Assembly (NCBI GenBank): GCA_963854835.1
Contig: OY978526.1
Location: 31,671,073-31,735,072, forward strand
Length of the DNA: 64,000 nt
Origin: Megamerina dolium
Taxonomy: Eukaryota > Arthropoda > Insecta > Diptera > Megamerinidae
Reading direction: 5' to 3'
The notes below the pieces were generated by a model. It was not told the DNA's origin, made no database searches, and worked only from the letters and a program-made list of their open reading frames with translations. Shown here piece after piece: positions 24,116-44,919 of the stretch. The stretch's first letter is position 1; the number at the start of each line of letters is the position of its first letter. The position numbers and the translations under genes are program-made.

Positions 24116-24639
24116 TGGATCATAAGTAGACATAGTCGGAACAAGCAAATATGCTGTTTACATTTCGAAAGGTTGACACATACTTATTTCACTAGTTCAA
24201 TGATCACGGTTCAATATAAAGCTGCCATATTATCCGATGCAATTTAATACTACTAATGAACTCTTTTTAAAATCCTTGAACACTTTCTTTTTAGAACTAA
24301 CGCATCCAATACTATAATAAAATTGTAAAAGAAATTTTGAATTAACGATTTTTTTTTTATAAATTTCATCCAATAGAGATATTCTGCAAAAAGCCCATTA
24401 GGGATTGGGTAAGAAAAGATTTTAAAGAAGCTGGGTATGAGAAGTAGTTCCTGCTTTCTGTTGTGCATCCTATAATAGCCCAACTGCCATTGCCCTCTTT
24501 CTAGCAGCTTCTTGTAATGTATACCTCGTAAGTTTCGCTAACCTCAGTTTAGATATGGCTAGGCATTTGGTTCCACTCTTTACAGCAGCGTCTACATTGG
24601 CTAAAATAGTAAAGATAAGCAAATTTTTTGAAGGTGATA
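24116..24639. other. unassigned AT-rich DNA
   Basis: No gene, RNA gene or recognisable mobile element was found here. Confidence 0.5.
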
Positions 24640-25020
24640 TTTATAATTGTTCGCGTTATCAAGTGACTTTTTCAATCTTATACTGGAGAAAATAATACGG
24701 TACTATCTCCAACAACAGCTCCATGCAGTCTGTACAAAACTATCTCAATTGGAAAAAGAATCACGTCGAATCGGTTTTACGTGGAGTGAGGGCAGGAAAA
24801 AGTCCCTAGTATCAAAACGCAAAGACTCCCGGCACTTTTGACAACACGTTGTCCACTATGTTTTCGAAGTAGTAAATAACTTTGATTATCTTGGAACCAA
24901 TATTAACTCGAGTAATAACGCCAGCCTGGAGACATTGCCAAGGACCACTCTAGTAAACAGCCGATACTTTGGGCTAAGTAAGTAATCGAAATATCGAGTA
25001 CTCTCTCGAAGAACGAAAAA
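24640..25020 (+). mobile_element. second RTE-type LINE relic (RT fragment)
   Basis: The nucleotide sequence parallels 22520-22910 of the larger relic: TTCAATCTTAT..TGGAGAAAATAATACG, then a stretch matching TTGGAACCA..ATTAAC and GGCTAAGTAAG. It carries internal stops and a deletion around the catalytic YADD block. It is an independent, older copy in the same orientation. Confidence 0.7.
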
Positions 25021-27105
25021 TACACTCCTCTTTCTATTTGTATCATCATCGAGGGCAAAATAGGAACAATTGCTGTAAAATGCAGCTCACACATATATTG
25101 TAGTAACTGATTTCCCATCACTTGTTGATTTTTTTGATACTGTGCTATTTTCGTCAAGCCTCACACTCATTCCGCCCCTTAAGTACAGCCATGGTTCAAG
25201 TTGATGTGCAAAAATACATGCTGGAATGGAATGGAAAATGGCAAAATTTTAGAAAATTGAAATCGTCTAAATAATAGAAAATGGATATGTTATGTCATAT
25301 AACAGTTTGCTTTTAAAATGTGTTATAATTTTTATAATAGCACTAATTATAAATAGAAACAGCAATAACAATAAAAATAATAAAATGTAATTATTGTAAT
25401 AATAACAATAAATAAATATAATTAGTTATACATACCCACCTAACTGCATATAACATACAATAATAAAAATTGTTTTGTGACCAACGCCTTGGTGATTGAA
25501 AAAGTTTTAAACAAATAAATTAGTTTCGTTTTATTAATAATTATACAACAGGTTTTAAAGCAAAACAGAAATGGTCATAGGGATATTCGAGTATACAAAC
25601 ATACATACATACATATGATATTTCTGACTCCAATTAATAAAACAAACAAGTTGCAAACAACACGAAGTTATATGTAGGCAACTCTTGTATGAATTCTCGT
25701 ATGTATGTATGTATGTATGTATGTATTGCCGTATATCCATACATAAGAGATTACTTAGCAACGGAATAAGCATAAAAGTAAATAATTCAAAGCATCTTAA
25801 TGCCAAACCATTGTATATTTTACACAATTTGTCAGATAATTCAGCAGCAAGTCGGTGTAGAGAGTAACTGCCGCGCATTAAAATAATTTAACCAAATAAC
25901 AACAAGATACTTCGCGTCACCACAGAAGTCGTATCGTATGTACACGTATATCGTATGTATGCCCAAGTCTATTAGCTGACGTCTTAATGTATTTAAGATT
26001 TGTTTACATAGTAGGTATGCGGTCAGATCAGAAGGAAAAAATTAAACAAATACATATATTCCAGCACCTTTATACCCTTCTACATCCATTTGTATCATAT
26101 GCACCTATTTCTATCTTTGCCTATATATACATACTTAACGGGGTAACAGTATGTACTACAATCATGTACTTACCTACTTTTCTCTCTAGCATGGTACACA
26201 CCACGGTATGGGCCAAGTCATTGATATGAAACGTTTATACACCTTTGGTAATTATTTGTAACCAATTAACATTTTTAAATACATCTTAAACGAATACGAC
26301 GACTACCACTAAGATTCTGTCATGTTGTAAATATCAGTTAGCGCATACCTTCTAAATGTCTAAAAAATCACATACACACACACACACACGCAAATATTGA
26401 ATTTTGACTCTACATTAAAAATATTAATATTGTTTATTGGTCATACTTCTAAGCATAAAGACTCTTTGAAGTGACACGCCGCAAACCCGCTACTAATTAA
26501 ACAATAAACATAGTCAATTCTCTTTTAAAACGTTTAACAATTAAACACTTATTATCTAATTGTCGGCTGGTCTTTTTTTTAACGTGCGCTATACTCAAAC
26601 TTACAAATGATTTTATTATTTTCTTAATCGGGATCCAAAATGGAAAATTATGGATTTCAAACTTACGTACATAAAAAAAAAAATTTTAACAAAAAACGTT
26701 AATCACAATTTTCAATAAATCATTGTAAATTAGGTAAATAACAAAATACAAACTTATATCATTGATATATTCTAACATTTCGGGGACATTACAGTCGTAC
26801 TTGGTCGACTCTGTTCGTATTGGGAGCAATATGGCAATAATTCAACTATGACATTAACTCACTTTGTTGATATGAGATCTTATACCAGCGTCAGATACAA
26901 CACATTTTAAAATGGTTGCATTAAAAATTATTATTAATTAAATTACTATTAAAATACAAAATATTTAGAAAAAGTAACGATATTTTCTTTAGCCCTTCTT
27001 CCTACGAAAAATGCCTTTACTTTTAATTTATTGACATTATGTGAACCGAAATTTTTCCAAACATGGATATACTGAATATTGATTTTGACCAAGAATCGTT
27101 AAATT
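25021..27105. other. AT-rich intergenic DNA with short microsatellites
   Basis: A (TATG)n tract lies at about 25699-25725 and a (CA)n tract at about 26371-26390. No conserved ORF was recognised. The short ORFs have compositions expected from AT-rich noise. Confidence 0.55.
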
Positions 27106-27106
27106 A

Positions 27107-28045
27107 TAAGGTCTAGTAAAAAGAAATCCATTATTTTTGCATTAAATGGAAGATTTTATTTAGCATAGCACTCTCATAGAAACCCTCGTCCCTATTGGAA
27201 AAAAACTGGGACAGTCGATTTTCACAAGCTTCTCTTGAGGCGAATTTTTCACCAGCAAAATCTTTCGCCATAGACAGAAATAGGTAGTAATCACTTGGTG
27301 CCAAGTACGGACTATAAGGTGGATGCATAAGAACATCCCGACTAAGCTCCCGGAACTAATGGCGAGTCACTATCGATGTGTGTGGCCTGTCGTTGTCCTG
27401 ATGTAACACAATTCCTCTCCTATTGGCCAAAGCTGGCCGCTTCTGGGAGATTGCTTCCTTCAGACGGTCCAATTGTTGACAGTACAGGTCCGAATTAAGA
27501 GTTTGGCCGTAGGGGAGCAGCTCATAGTAGATGATTCCCTGCCAATCCCACCAAACACATATCAAAACCTTCCTGACCGTCAATCCTGGCTTGGCCACCG
27601 TTTGCGCTGGCTCACCGAGATTTTTCGACCACAACCGTTTTCGCTTGACGTTGTCGTAAGTGACCCAATTTTCATCACCATCCACTACAGAAATGGAGCG
27701 ATTTTGTTGAGATTCAGCAGCGATTCGCAGATGGAAATTCGGTCCATGAGGTTTTTTTGCATTAACTCGTGTGGCACCCATACATCGAGCTTCTTTTTGT
27801 ATCCGGCCTTATTTAAAGGTTCCAAACGATTTTTTGTGCAATGTTTACCTCCTGGGCAATAGAAACAGTGCTAACATTTCTATTATTTTATCGATATTTT
27901 AGACAATTGGCCTTTCAGACCGTCTGGCTTGCGTTTTCGCCTTTATCGAAGAAAAACTGTAAAATAAGGCGTTTTTTATCTTTACTGGTGTCCACCTTTG
28001 ACGCGTGCTCAAACAATAATCACAAAACAGCATGAAAAGTTACTA
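27107..28045 (-). mobile_element. mariner element, frameshifted and with N-terminal deletion
   Basis: On -, the transposase reads DGDENWVTYDN (first catalytic Asp), WWDWQGIIYYELLPYGQTLN, LHQDNDRPHTS (second Asp), then after a frameshift near 27330-27355 HPPYSPYLAPSDYYLF (third Asp, the DD34D layout of mariners). The N-terminal helix-turn-helix region (about 28045-27860) is present but has lost an internal segment. The left end TAAGGTCTAGTAAAAAGAAA (27107-27126) matches the terminal repeat of the deletion derivative at 59892-60434, so the two belong to one family. The right terminal repeat was not found. Confidence 0.88.
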
Positions 28046-28639
28046 AATCTATCAGAGGATTTGAATTCATGGAACACAACTAGAAAATTCAAAATCTTTG
28101 GAGAATAGTTTGAATTTGACATCGCTCTTAGAAAAAGTTGCCTGATATTCAGAGTCAGAAATTTTTAATTCCATAAGTACAAATCGTCAATAAATCATTA
28201 ATTATAACTATCCTTCATTATGGCTACAAATTACCAAAGGCATAAGGACCAAATTTCTTTCGAATGGGTCGGAGCAAGGAAGTACGTAGCACCCCATTAG
28301 GTAAAAAAAAATTATTTTTGAAACCATAGAAAGAAATTGGTTGTTATACTCTACACTGCCTTATGGGTACAAGTTTATACGGTTGGCTCAGGCAACAAAA
28401 AGATGCGCTACGGGTCTGGCGAGACTCAATATAGTTTGCGGTTTCTTTCCTGAAATCCTTATACAAATTATACTCAAACTGTTACTGCATAATATAATTT
28501 GCAGTTCTCTCAAAACCATTACTTCCATATTTGAGGATTTTAATAACACCGAAGCAAAGTTGCTTTATATTGAGTTTGAGATCGTTTAAGATATGTATTT
28601 ACAATTTGTAAAATATTGAATCAAAATTAATTAGGATAT
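28046..28639. other. unassigned intergenic DNA
   Basis: No recognisable gene. The 82-residue + ORF at 28341-28589 shows no motif. Confidence 0.5.
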
Positions 28640-30350
28640 TGTCTCTATGTGAGGATACACTTACGCCAAGAAGGTCCATTGTGATACGACGCAGATATTT
28701 CTTCTCCGATCTCTCGCTGCACTACCTGGATTTATTTATAAGTTTCAGAAGATTATCTATTAAAATCTCTGATAGTGGGACTAGGTCCTCAAAGTAAAAC
28801 GTCCCAGCAATAATTTTTTTATTCTGCATAATATACCATGCATAACAAATGCGTTACTATTTCGAAATCTTTCTCGTCTCTGCAGCTTCTATAGAAGTCA
28901 TACCTGAAAACCATCCTATTAGCGTAAAATCGTATGATGTAGTAGCCCGTGACCACTCTTACAACGATTGATGTGTCTTTCTGAGTAAAAGCCACAACAA
29001 TTTAGACGTCCTGTACATGGGAGACTCTGTCCATCTTATTTGGAATGTAGCGAAAGTGATTTCTTCCAGTTTGAATTTACATGTGGCAATTGGAATTAGC
29101 AGTAATCTGTTTCCCTCACTTGGCGCTGCTTTAGTGCTCTGGGTGCCGTAGCTCAGTGGTTAGTGTGTTGGTCTTCTGATCTGTAGGTTGTGGGTTCAAT
29201 CCCCGTCTGAAGCATAATAAATTTTTTATCGAAAAGATTTTTCTTTCGAACGGTACCCATCTGTAGGCTAGCAATTGGCAATTCTTCCTACAGTAACAAT
29301 TTGCCATGGAAAAAGTTCCTGCCATTCGGAACCAGCTAAAATAAGTAGGTCCCTTCTAATACTACCCAAAATTTAACAGGCACAACAGTAATGGAAGAGA
29401 AGCTAGGCCAAAGAGCCCTTTTGGGGCTTTAAGTGCTACATATTTATTTATTTTTTTAAGGTATGTGCAGGATTACTCCTACATATGGAATCTTCTCTAT
29501 CAAAGCAAGTAAAACGCTTTCCAAATTGGGTGCAGTTATTGTCGGCATTATGTGATTATTCTATAACAAGATGAACTCAGTTTTTGCGAGTTCGCATTCA
29601 ATGCCCTTTGGAGTATTGAGGTTTAGCTGAATTACATCCCCGATAACTTCCTGAAATCTACCGGTTATCAATCTCTGCACCCCTTTCTTTTTATCTCCTT
29701 TAGTATTTCATTCACTACTAAGTTCCATAGAAAAGGGAGGACACATCCTTGAGACGTTCCTCTTTATACTGGTCTAGTAGCCGTCAATTCGCCTCCATTC
29801 AAGCAGCATCCATCATAGAGCACCCGTGATTTCCCCGAAATGAACGTTATTCGATATCCAAGAAGGGGCTTTGGTACTGTCTATAACAATGAGTGAAACG
29901 CTGTCTCAACAGATTTCCTCATAAAATAGACGTGCTACGTACGGAACATCAATTCTTCGTCTGTGTTGAGTCTTAAGTGTAGTCCAATCAGTATCTAGAA
30001 CGTTTTTAGTTGAAAGGAGAAAAGACTTATGGGCCTGAAGTCCCTGGGGGGTTGCGTGAGAAGTTTTTCCTACATTTGGTATGAAGACAACCCTGACTTG
30101 TCTCTATAGTTTGGGAATATAACTGAGGCTGATACAGTATCTAAATATCTGTATCAGACAGGGAGTGAATGTCTCGGTTACGCTTTGCGTGACGATTGAC
30201 CTGTCCAATGGGTGAGGACAATGTTTGATACTACTGAAGTCCGTCCTCTTTGAGGAGTCAATAAGAAAGCATGTATTTCTTAGGAATTTCAAAGTTTCCA
30301 TACTGCTGATGGTCCATTGTTGTCTGATTTCTCCAGAGCGGTGCATATTC
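28640..30350 (-). mobile_element. LINE relic (R1/LOA/jockey-type RT), split by a SINE
   Basis: On -, reverse transcriptase blocks are visible: SLSYIPKL and VRVVFIPNVGK (about 30125-30070), a block before the active site (about 29900-29800), and GTSQGCVLPFLWNLVVNEIL (about 29762-29703). Decayed sequence continues to a 3' end near 28640 that resembles the type-B SINE tail (ACACTTACGCCAAGAAGGTC against ACACTTAGGCCAGAAAGGCC). Stops and frameshifts are frequent. A type-A SINE is inserted at 29141-29457, so the LINE was already resident when that SINE moved. Confidence 0.65.
29141..29457 (+). mobile_element. tRNA-Arg-like SINE, type-A tail, inserted in a LINE relic
   Basis: The head GGGTGCCGTAGCTCAGTGGT holds the A box, and GTGGGTTCAATCCC the B box. 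The anticodon loop reads CTTCTGA, giving UCU (Arg) as the likely ancestor. The 3' side of the acceptor stem does not pair with the 5' side, so this is a SINE and not a tRNA gene. The body (TCGAAAAGATTTTTCTTTCG, CAATTGGCAATTCTTCC) and the type-A tail GGGGCTTTAAGTGCTACATA, then a T-rich run, follow. Confidence 0.88.
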
Positions 30351-31589
30351 TATATCGCCATAGAAACTTTTCCAAAGTTTAATTTCAAGATTTGTAATTC
30401 ATTAATAAAACCCAAGTTATTCATTTAAACATCGGCATTTATTTTATTGTCTTTAAAGTACTTCAGTTCTGATTCCGGAATGGTCTTTAGTTCTTTCTGT
30501 TGATTTTTTTTATGGCTTCAATCAACTCTATATGTGTTCCATGGAGTGATAATTCGACATGATTGCAAATCGGACCGTAACTGTGATTGTAACTGTAATT
30601 TGTTGCCATTATTTGAAATGACTTAGTTATTTCAATCGACACCGAAGCAAATATTCCGCTTTCAGAAAATGTTTAATGCAAATTTTCGCTAGAATTTTAA
30701 ATTATTTGCCAATACAATTTCCGTGTTTCTGAAATTTTATAATTGTGTTGTTCCAGTTGGTAGTTGAACCAAAAAGTTCATGCACAAAAGGGCAATGCGC
30801 CAATTAGCTACACACATTATATGTATATTTTTATGAATATATCAAAATTAAAATTGAAAAGTTTTAAATTGAAAATAATACCGCTGAAATGACGGCAAGA
30901 AGAAATATGCCTAAAAAAATGGTAAACAATTAATGAGTAGCAACGTTCACATAGATGAGGGTGCATATACACAAGAAATTTATGCACAAGAAACCCTTTG
31001 TTTGTTAGAGATATTTTTGGGCAAATATGTTTTCGGCCAATAAATATTTGCGTAGTCTAACCGTAGCTAAGACTACATATTTTAATTATATGTAGCTTCG
31101 ATGTCTTTATGAATTTTAATTGTTTGAAAATGGAATAACTTCTTTCAAAATGACAAACAAACAATGGGAATTGCAATTGTTGTCGCTGCTGTCAATTATG
31201 GTAAATTATGTACGTATGTTCTAACTTTTGATTTTAGTTTCATCGTCGACCATAGCTGATGGTTGATTGTGTTTGTTCATATTTGTTCATATTAAAATAT
31301 TTTAACTACATACATACATGCATGTTACTGGCCCCTTATGTGTATTAACTTGTATATATAGTATACCTATGTATTATTTACAAAGTAATACATTTATTTT
31401 AGGTACGTTAGGTACGTAAAAAATTATAGTAGTGCCATTTACTTTTGCAAATTTACTATATTCGACAGAATTCGAACTGACTATTGGCTGATTACATGTT
31501 ATTTTGAGACTGGCAGTTTTTTTCGCGCTCAAAAAAGTGACAGCAACTTAATGTCAACATACAGTGATGTATCTTCGCGTTGTGAAATG
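30351..31589. other. AT-rich intergenic DNA
   Basis: Nothing gene-like was recognised; there is only a CATACATACATGCATG simple stretch near 31309-31324. Confidence 0.5.
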
Positions 31590-31920
31590 GATCTCTTATC
31601 GCTTGAACGATGTTTCGAAATGTCAAAACCGTATTGGTGAAGAAAATTCGTGAAATTGTTGAAAATATTGATATCAAAAATGAGTAAATCTTGTTACGTG
31701 GTTCCGACCTACGAAATTTTTTTGCAAAACGGTGAAAAAACGTATAGGGAATCTGTTCCATCGAATGAATGGTACTGGATACAGTGAAATTCGTAGTTCT
31801 TCATCCACCGTATTTAGCAAATTTGGCTCTCAGAGATTATTATATGTTTCCATTTGAAATTTGCTTAACGTCCTTAAACCTTTAACGTGGGGTGCCATTA
31901 AAGATCAAAATTGACAAGCA
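31590..31920 (+). mobile_element. possible mariner-like relic
   Basis: On +, VLHPPYLANLALRDYYMFPF (about 31796-31855) closely follows the mariner third-Asp block (HPPYSPDLAPSDYHLF). Upstream sequence is heavily decayed, and the first two catalytic positions and the terminal repeats are not visible. Confidence 0.5.
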
Positions 31921-33769
31921 CTCAAGCATAATATTATTCAATGCTGAATGTTGATCTAATGCCCTAATGGATTGACTGCAAAACTCGCCGAGAATACTGT
32001 TAGATTCCACGTTATCTTTCAATACTATTGAACAGAGTTTGCTTCATAGCATTTTTTCAAAACAAAACTCCTTATACATACATACATACATACATACAGT
32101 AGGCACAAATAAAATTTGAGTTTCAATCAAAGTTTTCTTTCCCAACCACCTAGACCGTTTAACCATATTTTTGGTTGGCAAAATAAAACAAATTAATTCA
32201 CTCCAATTTTCAAAGATTTTATAGGTATGCAATAAATTATTGTTGGACTATGAAAAGATATTATGCGCAGCGTGATAATATGAATTGACTTAATTAAAAA
32301 ATGATGGGATTACATACTTAGACGTAATATATATGCAAATTACACACACATAATAATATTACCATTGCCGTTAGAAGCCAGGCGCACTCGTCTCAAATCA
32401 TCAAAAATTCATAACATGCTTTGCCATAAAGATTATTCAAATTTATCATATAACGCATAAGGGTCGAAACTGGTAAAATGATATTGTGGTAATGTTTCAT
32501 ACTACATGCTACATGACAAAAAAAAAAAAAAAATAAAAATACAGAAAGAAGGAAAAAAAGATTCACACCCTCAACTAGCGTAGAAAAGAAAACCGGAAAT
32601 TGAATAATTTTGCACAACACAAACGGAAGTAGATACTTTATTGTCATTTAGTGGTTGATGTGCCACTATAGTAAGTAATCATAGTCATCAAATCACATTC
32701 AATATGTTTCAAATCATATTCGTTTATCCCTTTTGTTAGATATTATTAGATGTATCGCATGTACAAGTATGTATGGAGAGATGGAATATTATTTTAGCTA
32801 CGCGTGCAGCAGGTTTCGATTGAGGGGTGTGAAAAAAACCATTCTTGGGTTTGTTCAACGATACACGTCAACATATTGTATTCACGCAAAAAGGGATTCT
32901 ATTTATTATCAAATATATTTACCGATTTATTTATTATTTGATTATTCATTTGTTTTACAAAATGTGTCAGTTCATCGTTACCTTTCGACGCCTCTTTGAG
33001 TACTCTAACAGTCTAAAGTTCGTCCTTTTCTGATGTTTTTCCGTTTGTATATCCATACTTGAATATGCTCTTCTAAAAGACAACTCTATGAAAGTTTCAA
33101 AGACTCTTCCAAATACTGTGCAACATTGAACTGCTCCAACAATATTCTTAATTAGTATTTTTACCGGTGGCCACGTTTCACTTCCGACAGTAAAAATTTG
33201 ACACGTTAAAAAATCCACAAAAAGTTCTCTGAGAATTGCATTGAAGCCTGATGTCACAAGCGTTCAAGTCCTGTCTAACATTTAACACGTACAATAGGGC
33301 ATACATATGTATGTACAAGTATAGGTAGATACATAACTACATACGTAGATTGTGACAAAGATTTATTTTAGTCTTAGATATATATTATATATATATATAT
33401 ATATGTCACGTGACATGCAAGCGTCGTTTAATAACGTTTGGTTGATACTAACTATCATTCATTCATTCATTCATCAAGATAACTGTCATAATGATATTGT
33501 ATTACAGTTGAATTTGTAATGTGATTTTGGTAAATTTTCTCAAGTCTTTGTATGAAATTGCGAGAAGTTTAACATCTGATTGGCATCATTCTGTTTTACA
33601 AGCATCACCAAAGTTAATTGCAATCGAAATCAAGGGTTGTTTGCTTCAAGGAAAAAAAAAATAAAAAGGATTATTGTAATAATTAATAATTATCAGCGTT
33701 TTTCGATGAATATTTGAAATCAAATCAATATATTATTATTATTTTTAAGAAGGAGTAAATAAAAAACGT
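31921..33769. other. AT-rich intergenic DNA with microsatellites
   Basis: A (CATA)n tract lies at about 32077-32096, poly-A runs near 32518-32533, a TATATA tract at about 33385-33403 and an (ATTC)n tract at about 33457-33474. No gene was recognised. Confidence 0.55.
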
Positions 33770-34330
33770 GTCCAAGGAATATGCTGAGGTGTTAGTACCC
33801 TTCTAATGAGAGGCAAGAAGTCATAGCTTCACATACACCAATTCTATTCCTGTGGTCTTATGGAAAGTCGGCTCTTCAGGTAAATCCAAAAGAAATTTAT
33901 CAGGAATGGCTATTTCAGAAAGACTTCTCGAGGTATCTGTTTCAGCCCTATTGCACTAAGTCCCACTGAAGTGTAATCAGACCCAAGGTTGTGCAATATT
34001 CTTAGAGAAGGATTAAGTGAGGAATACTGTGCGGCACAACAGTTTCGAACTTTTTGCATTTCAGACCATACAATTTCAGTAAATGTTGCCCCATACTTTC
34101 CAGTTACAATGATCACTAAGCGATCAGTATAAACTATGACATCATAACTAAGCTCACTTAGTTTGGTTAGAAGTTCACCAATAACCGAGGAGGGAGAAGG
34201 ACACTGCCCTTATTATTGAAATCAAATATAGAGGAAAGAGCGGTCTTCGCCAATTCTACTCGGTGGATATGTGATTGAGCAGAATTGTCATATTTGGAAA
34301 AGTGGGACCTCACAAGTGTCTCAGAAAGTG
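33770..34330 (-). mobile_element. R1-like LINE relic (RT fragment)
   Basis: On -, SELSYDVIVYTDRLVIIVTG (about 34163-34104), followed by KYGATFTEIVWSEMQKVRNC, resembles the RT active-site block of R1-group LINEs. The usual YADD catalytic motif here reads YTDR, so the active site is lost. Further decayed sequence extends towards 33770. Confidence 0.6.
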
Positions 34331-37330
<3,000 letters not shown>

Positions 37331-37691
37331 GTGGGTGCCGTAGCTCAGTGGTTAGTGTGTTCGCTTTCTGATCTGTAGGTCGTGGTTCAATACCCGGCTG
37401 ATGCATAACAAATTTAATATCGAAAAGATTTTTCTTTCGAACGGTACCCACCTGTCGGCAAGCAATTGGCAATTCTTCCGACAGTAACAACTTGCCATGA
37501 AAAAGCTTCTAAAAATAACTCTGTGACAAAGCTCAGAAAAAGTGATGTCACAAGTGTTCTGCCGTTCGGAACCGGCTAAAATAAGTAGGTCCCTTCTAAT
37601 ATTGTCCAAAATTTAAGACGCACAACAGTAATGGAAGAGAAGCTCGGCCAATGAGGCCTTTGGGGCTTTAAGTGCCACATATTAATTTTTT
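37331..37691 (+). mobile_element. tRNA-Arg-like SINE, type-A, with 12-bp target duplication
   Basis: The head GTGGGTGCCGTAGCTCAGTG carries the A box, with a shortened B box (CGTGGTTCAATACC). The full body follows, then the tail GGCTTTAAGTGCCACATATT and a run of T. TTTGAATGATTT flanks it on both sides (37319-37330 and 37692-37703), a perfect duplication typical of LINE-driven insertion. The run of T at the 3' end resembles a pol III terminator, unusual as a SINE terminus. Confidence 0.92.
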
Positions 37692-37703
37692 TTTGAATGA
37701 TTT

Positions 37704-38702
37704 ATCTAGCTATAAAGTGAATACTCAGTAATCATACATGCTGCTAAACTTTAATTTGCTTTTCATTTGTTATTTGTTTTCTGCCTGAAATATTCCTATT
37801 TTTTGCGAACATGAGATTATAATTTATAATAAAAAAGCTCTTATCAAATTAGAATATTTATTTTGTTAAAATCAACAATTCTGTATTTCATCAAATTGAA
37901 GAACTAATTTTCCATTTGACCTAGAAATCGATTATTAAAATTCAGTGAAATTTATTGTCCTATTCTTAAAAATGTAAATACCCTAATTTGAAATCATAAT
38001 TTAGTATTTTTTAGACATAGACAGTCCCAAGTAACTCCTAGGAAAAGGAGGTAAAGGGTTAAGGACATATCGCAATCCTTTAGATCTATTGTTTTGATCA
38101 ATTGAATTGATCTAGTGAATCAATCACTGATACATGCGATAAGCCTGCAGCCACTTAAAGATCACTCACCCTTATTTGCTGATCGTCCAATATAATACCG
38201 TGGATTTTATAGACTATTTATGGTTTGGTAGCCTCAATGTAATGACCACTTGCACTATTACAACCTCACCGAAATTGAAGAATTTTAATATTGCTTTTCA
38301 AGCTTTTGTTCGGCTTATGTAGGCATTTGTTTCGAATGGAGAATGGCTAACAAATCTAAAAAAGCAACACTTTATTTTATCGTCTTTTCTAAATTAAATG
38401 TAAGTTGTTTTTTATACGGTTATATATATTAATATTTATATAAAATTTATATCCACAAATTTATCCATAAAATTATGTTATGGATTATTTTAAACAAACC
38501 AAACAAGCCTATACAAATTAAATATGTTTGCGCTTGTTTATCTAGTAATCGAAGCTCATTCGAAATAAAAGCAACTGATCGTTTATTTAATCTACCGAAA
38601 CACCAGGGCTTTACGCACATGATCTGATCTTATGCGAGCGTTTTATTTTTTCAACTCAATAACAAAAGGTAAGCACTTTCTTATTATTAATCTTATTATT
38701 AA
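37704..38702. other. AT-rich intergenic DNA
   Basis: Nothing was recognised. Confidence 0.5.
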
Positions 38703-39397
38703 GGTAGTAGTCCGGTGTGAAGGGTTCAAAAAATCGATTTTTTTTTTTACATTTTTCGGAAGAAAAACATCTTAAAAATATACTCTAAAAATTTCAGACC
38801 GAAAGTTAAAAAGTTAAAGTTATACTAGCTAAAATAAGAGAACGCGCCGTAGTGTGTATGAATCTGTTGTCAAAACTTTAAACGCGTTTTTCTCAAAACC
38901 ATGTTTTCGAAATTTAGGGGAATCACTGACTCAAAACTATTCAACCAATTTGACTAAAAATTTTACCCGTTATTTTAGACACACATATCTATTGAAATAT
39001 TTAAGTTTTTAATAATAAACTATTTTATTTAAACAATTTATCAAGACAAAAAATTAGATTTTTTGAACTTTTTTCACAAGTCCGCCATTTTGTTTTTGTT
39101 TTTTTTTATGTATATTATAGGTTAGTTCATTAAAAATCTTTTTGAATTTTTTATTTCAGATGACTTCGGAAGGCTGTGTGCTTCCCCGAACCAACTCATC
39201 TTTTTTTGCGAGGACTCCACTCTGACGTCAAAAATTAAAAACAAATTAATGTAAAATTAAGTTAAAAAATTTTTTTCTATACTTGAAAACACCAATAAAA
39301 ACATGTAAAAATTTTAAAACGATCGGATTTTATTTTCTTGTTAAAAAAAATTCATGAAAAAACCTCGAAATTTCGGTCGTCACACCGAACTACTACC
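38703..39397. mobile_element. 695-bp inverted-repeat DNA element
   Basis: The left end GGTAGTAGTCCGGTGTGA and the reverse-complemented right end GGTAGTAGTTCGGTGTGA differ at one base over 18. No ORF of note lies inside; the interior is AT-rich with many homopolymers. The left flank ends in TTAA, but the right flank reads AATA, so a clean target duplication is not visible. It is a non-autonomous element of uncertain superfamily. Confidence 0.75.
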
Positions 39398-40262
39398 AAT
39401 ATTTTCCAAATACAAATGCACAAATGACGTAGAAAAATTGTCAAATGAAAAAAAATAATACAAAGTAATTGAAGGTGGAAAAAAGCGTTTCTGTAATTGG
39501 AGATCGAAAACCCGCGAACTTAACATACATTATTTGAGCAGCAATAGGTCTTAAAATAAAGAGCGTAACATTGTCGTGATCGTGATTGGCAATCATGTGA
39601 TTCTCAACATAGCAGCCGGCTAATTCACATTCAGAACGAATCTCTGCAACCAAATAAGCATATTTTTTTACTCATATTTACATCTCATAAAGACGATTCC
39701 TCGCCGAGCAAGAAAATATTAGCAAACTTCGAATTAGTCGCATTGGTTTTCTGGGTACACACCCCCATATGTACAATATAAACATACGTGTATATGTATT
39801 GTATTATATATACACACGCATAGTTATATAGATATTCGTATATGAACATCTTTATATAGGTAGTTATTCCATTGTATGCATTTTGGAGAATAGATTTCGA
39901 CACCAGCAAAACAGCCCTTAATAATTTGGGGAAATACCTAACCGTGTTAAAATGATAGGTACGATACTCCTTTCATTTAACGCGTGCGCTTTTCACGTTT
40001 GACAAATATGAAAAATATGAGCAAAAGGGATGACAATAGTCGTGGCGAAGTACTGAATGAAAATGGCGTTTATTATGGAAAAATGTTACAATATTGTGCA
40101 CGAGTACATACGGCACAAATATGCGTAGGAATTGATAATCGTAACGATGTGTTTAATTGTGGAAAATGATTATAATGAAACAAATTATAATTGACAAAAA
40201 ATGAATATAACAATGCTTTTGTAATTGTATGTTTAAATACACACACGTATATATCTGTGTAT
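39398..40262. other. AT-rich intergenic DNA
   Basis: No gene or element was recognised. Confidence 0.5.
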
Positions 40263-44919
<4,657 letters not shown>

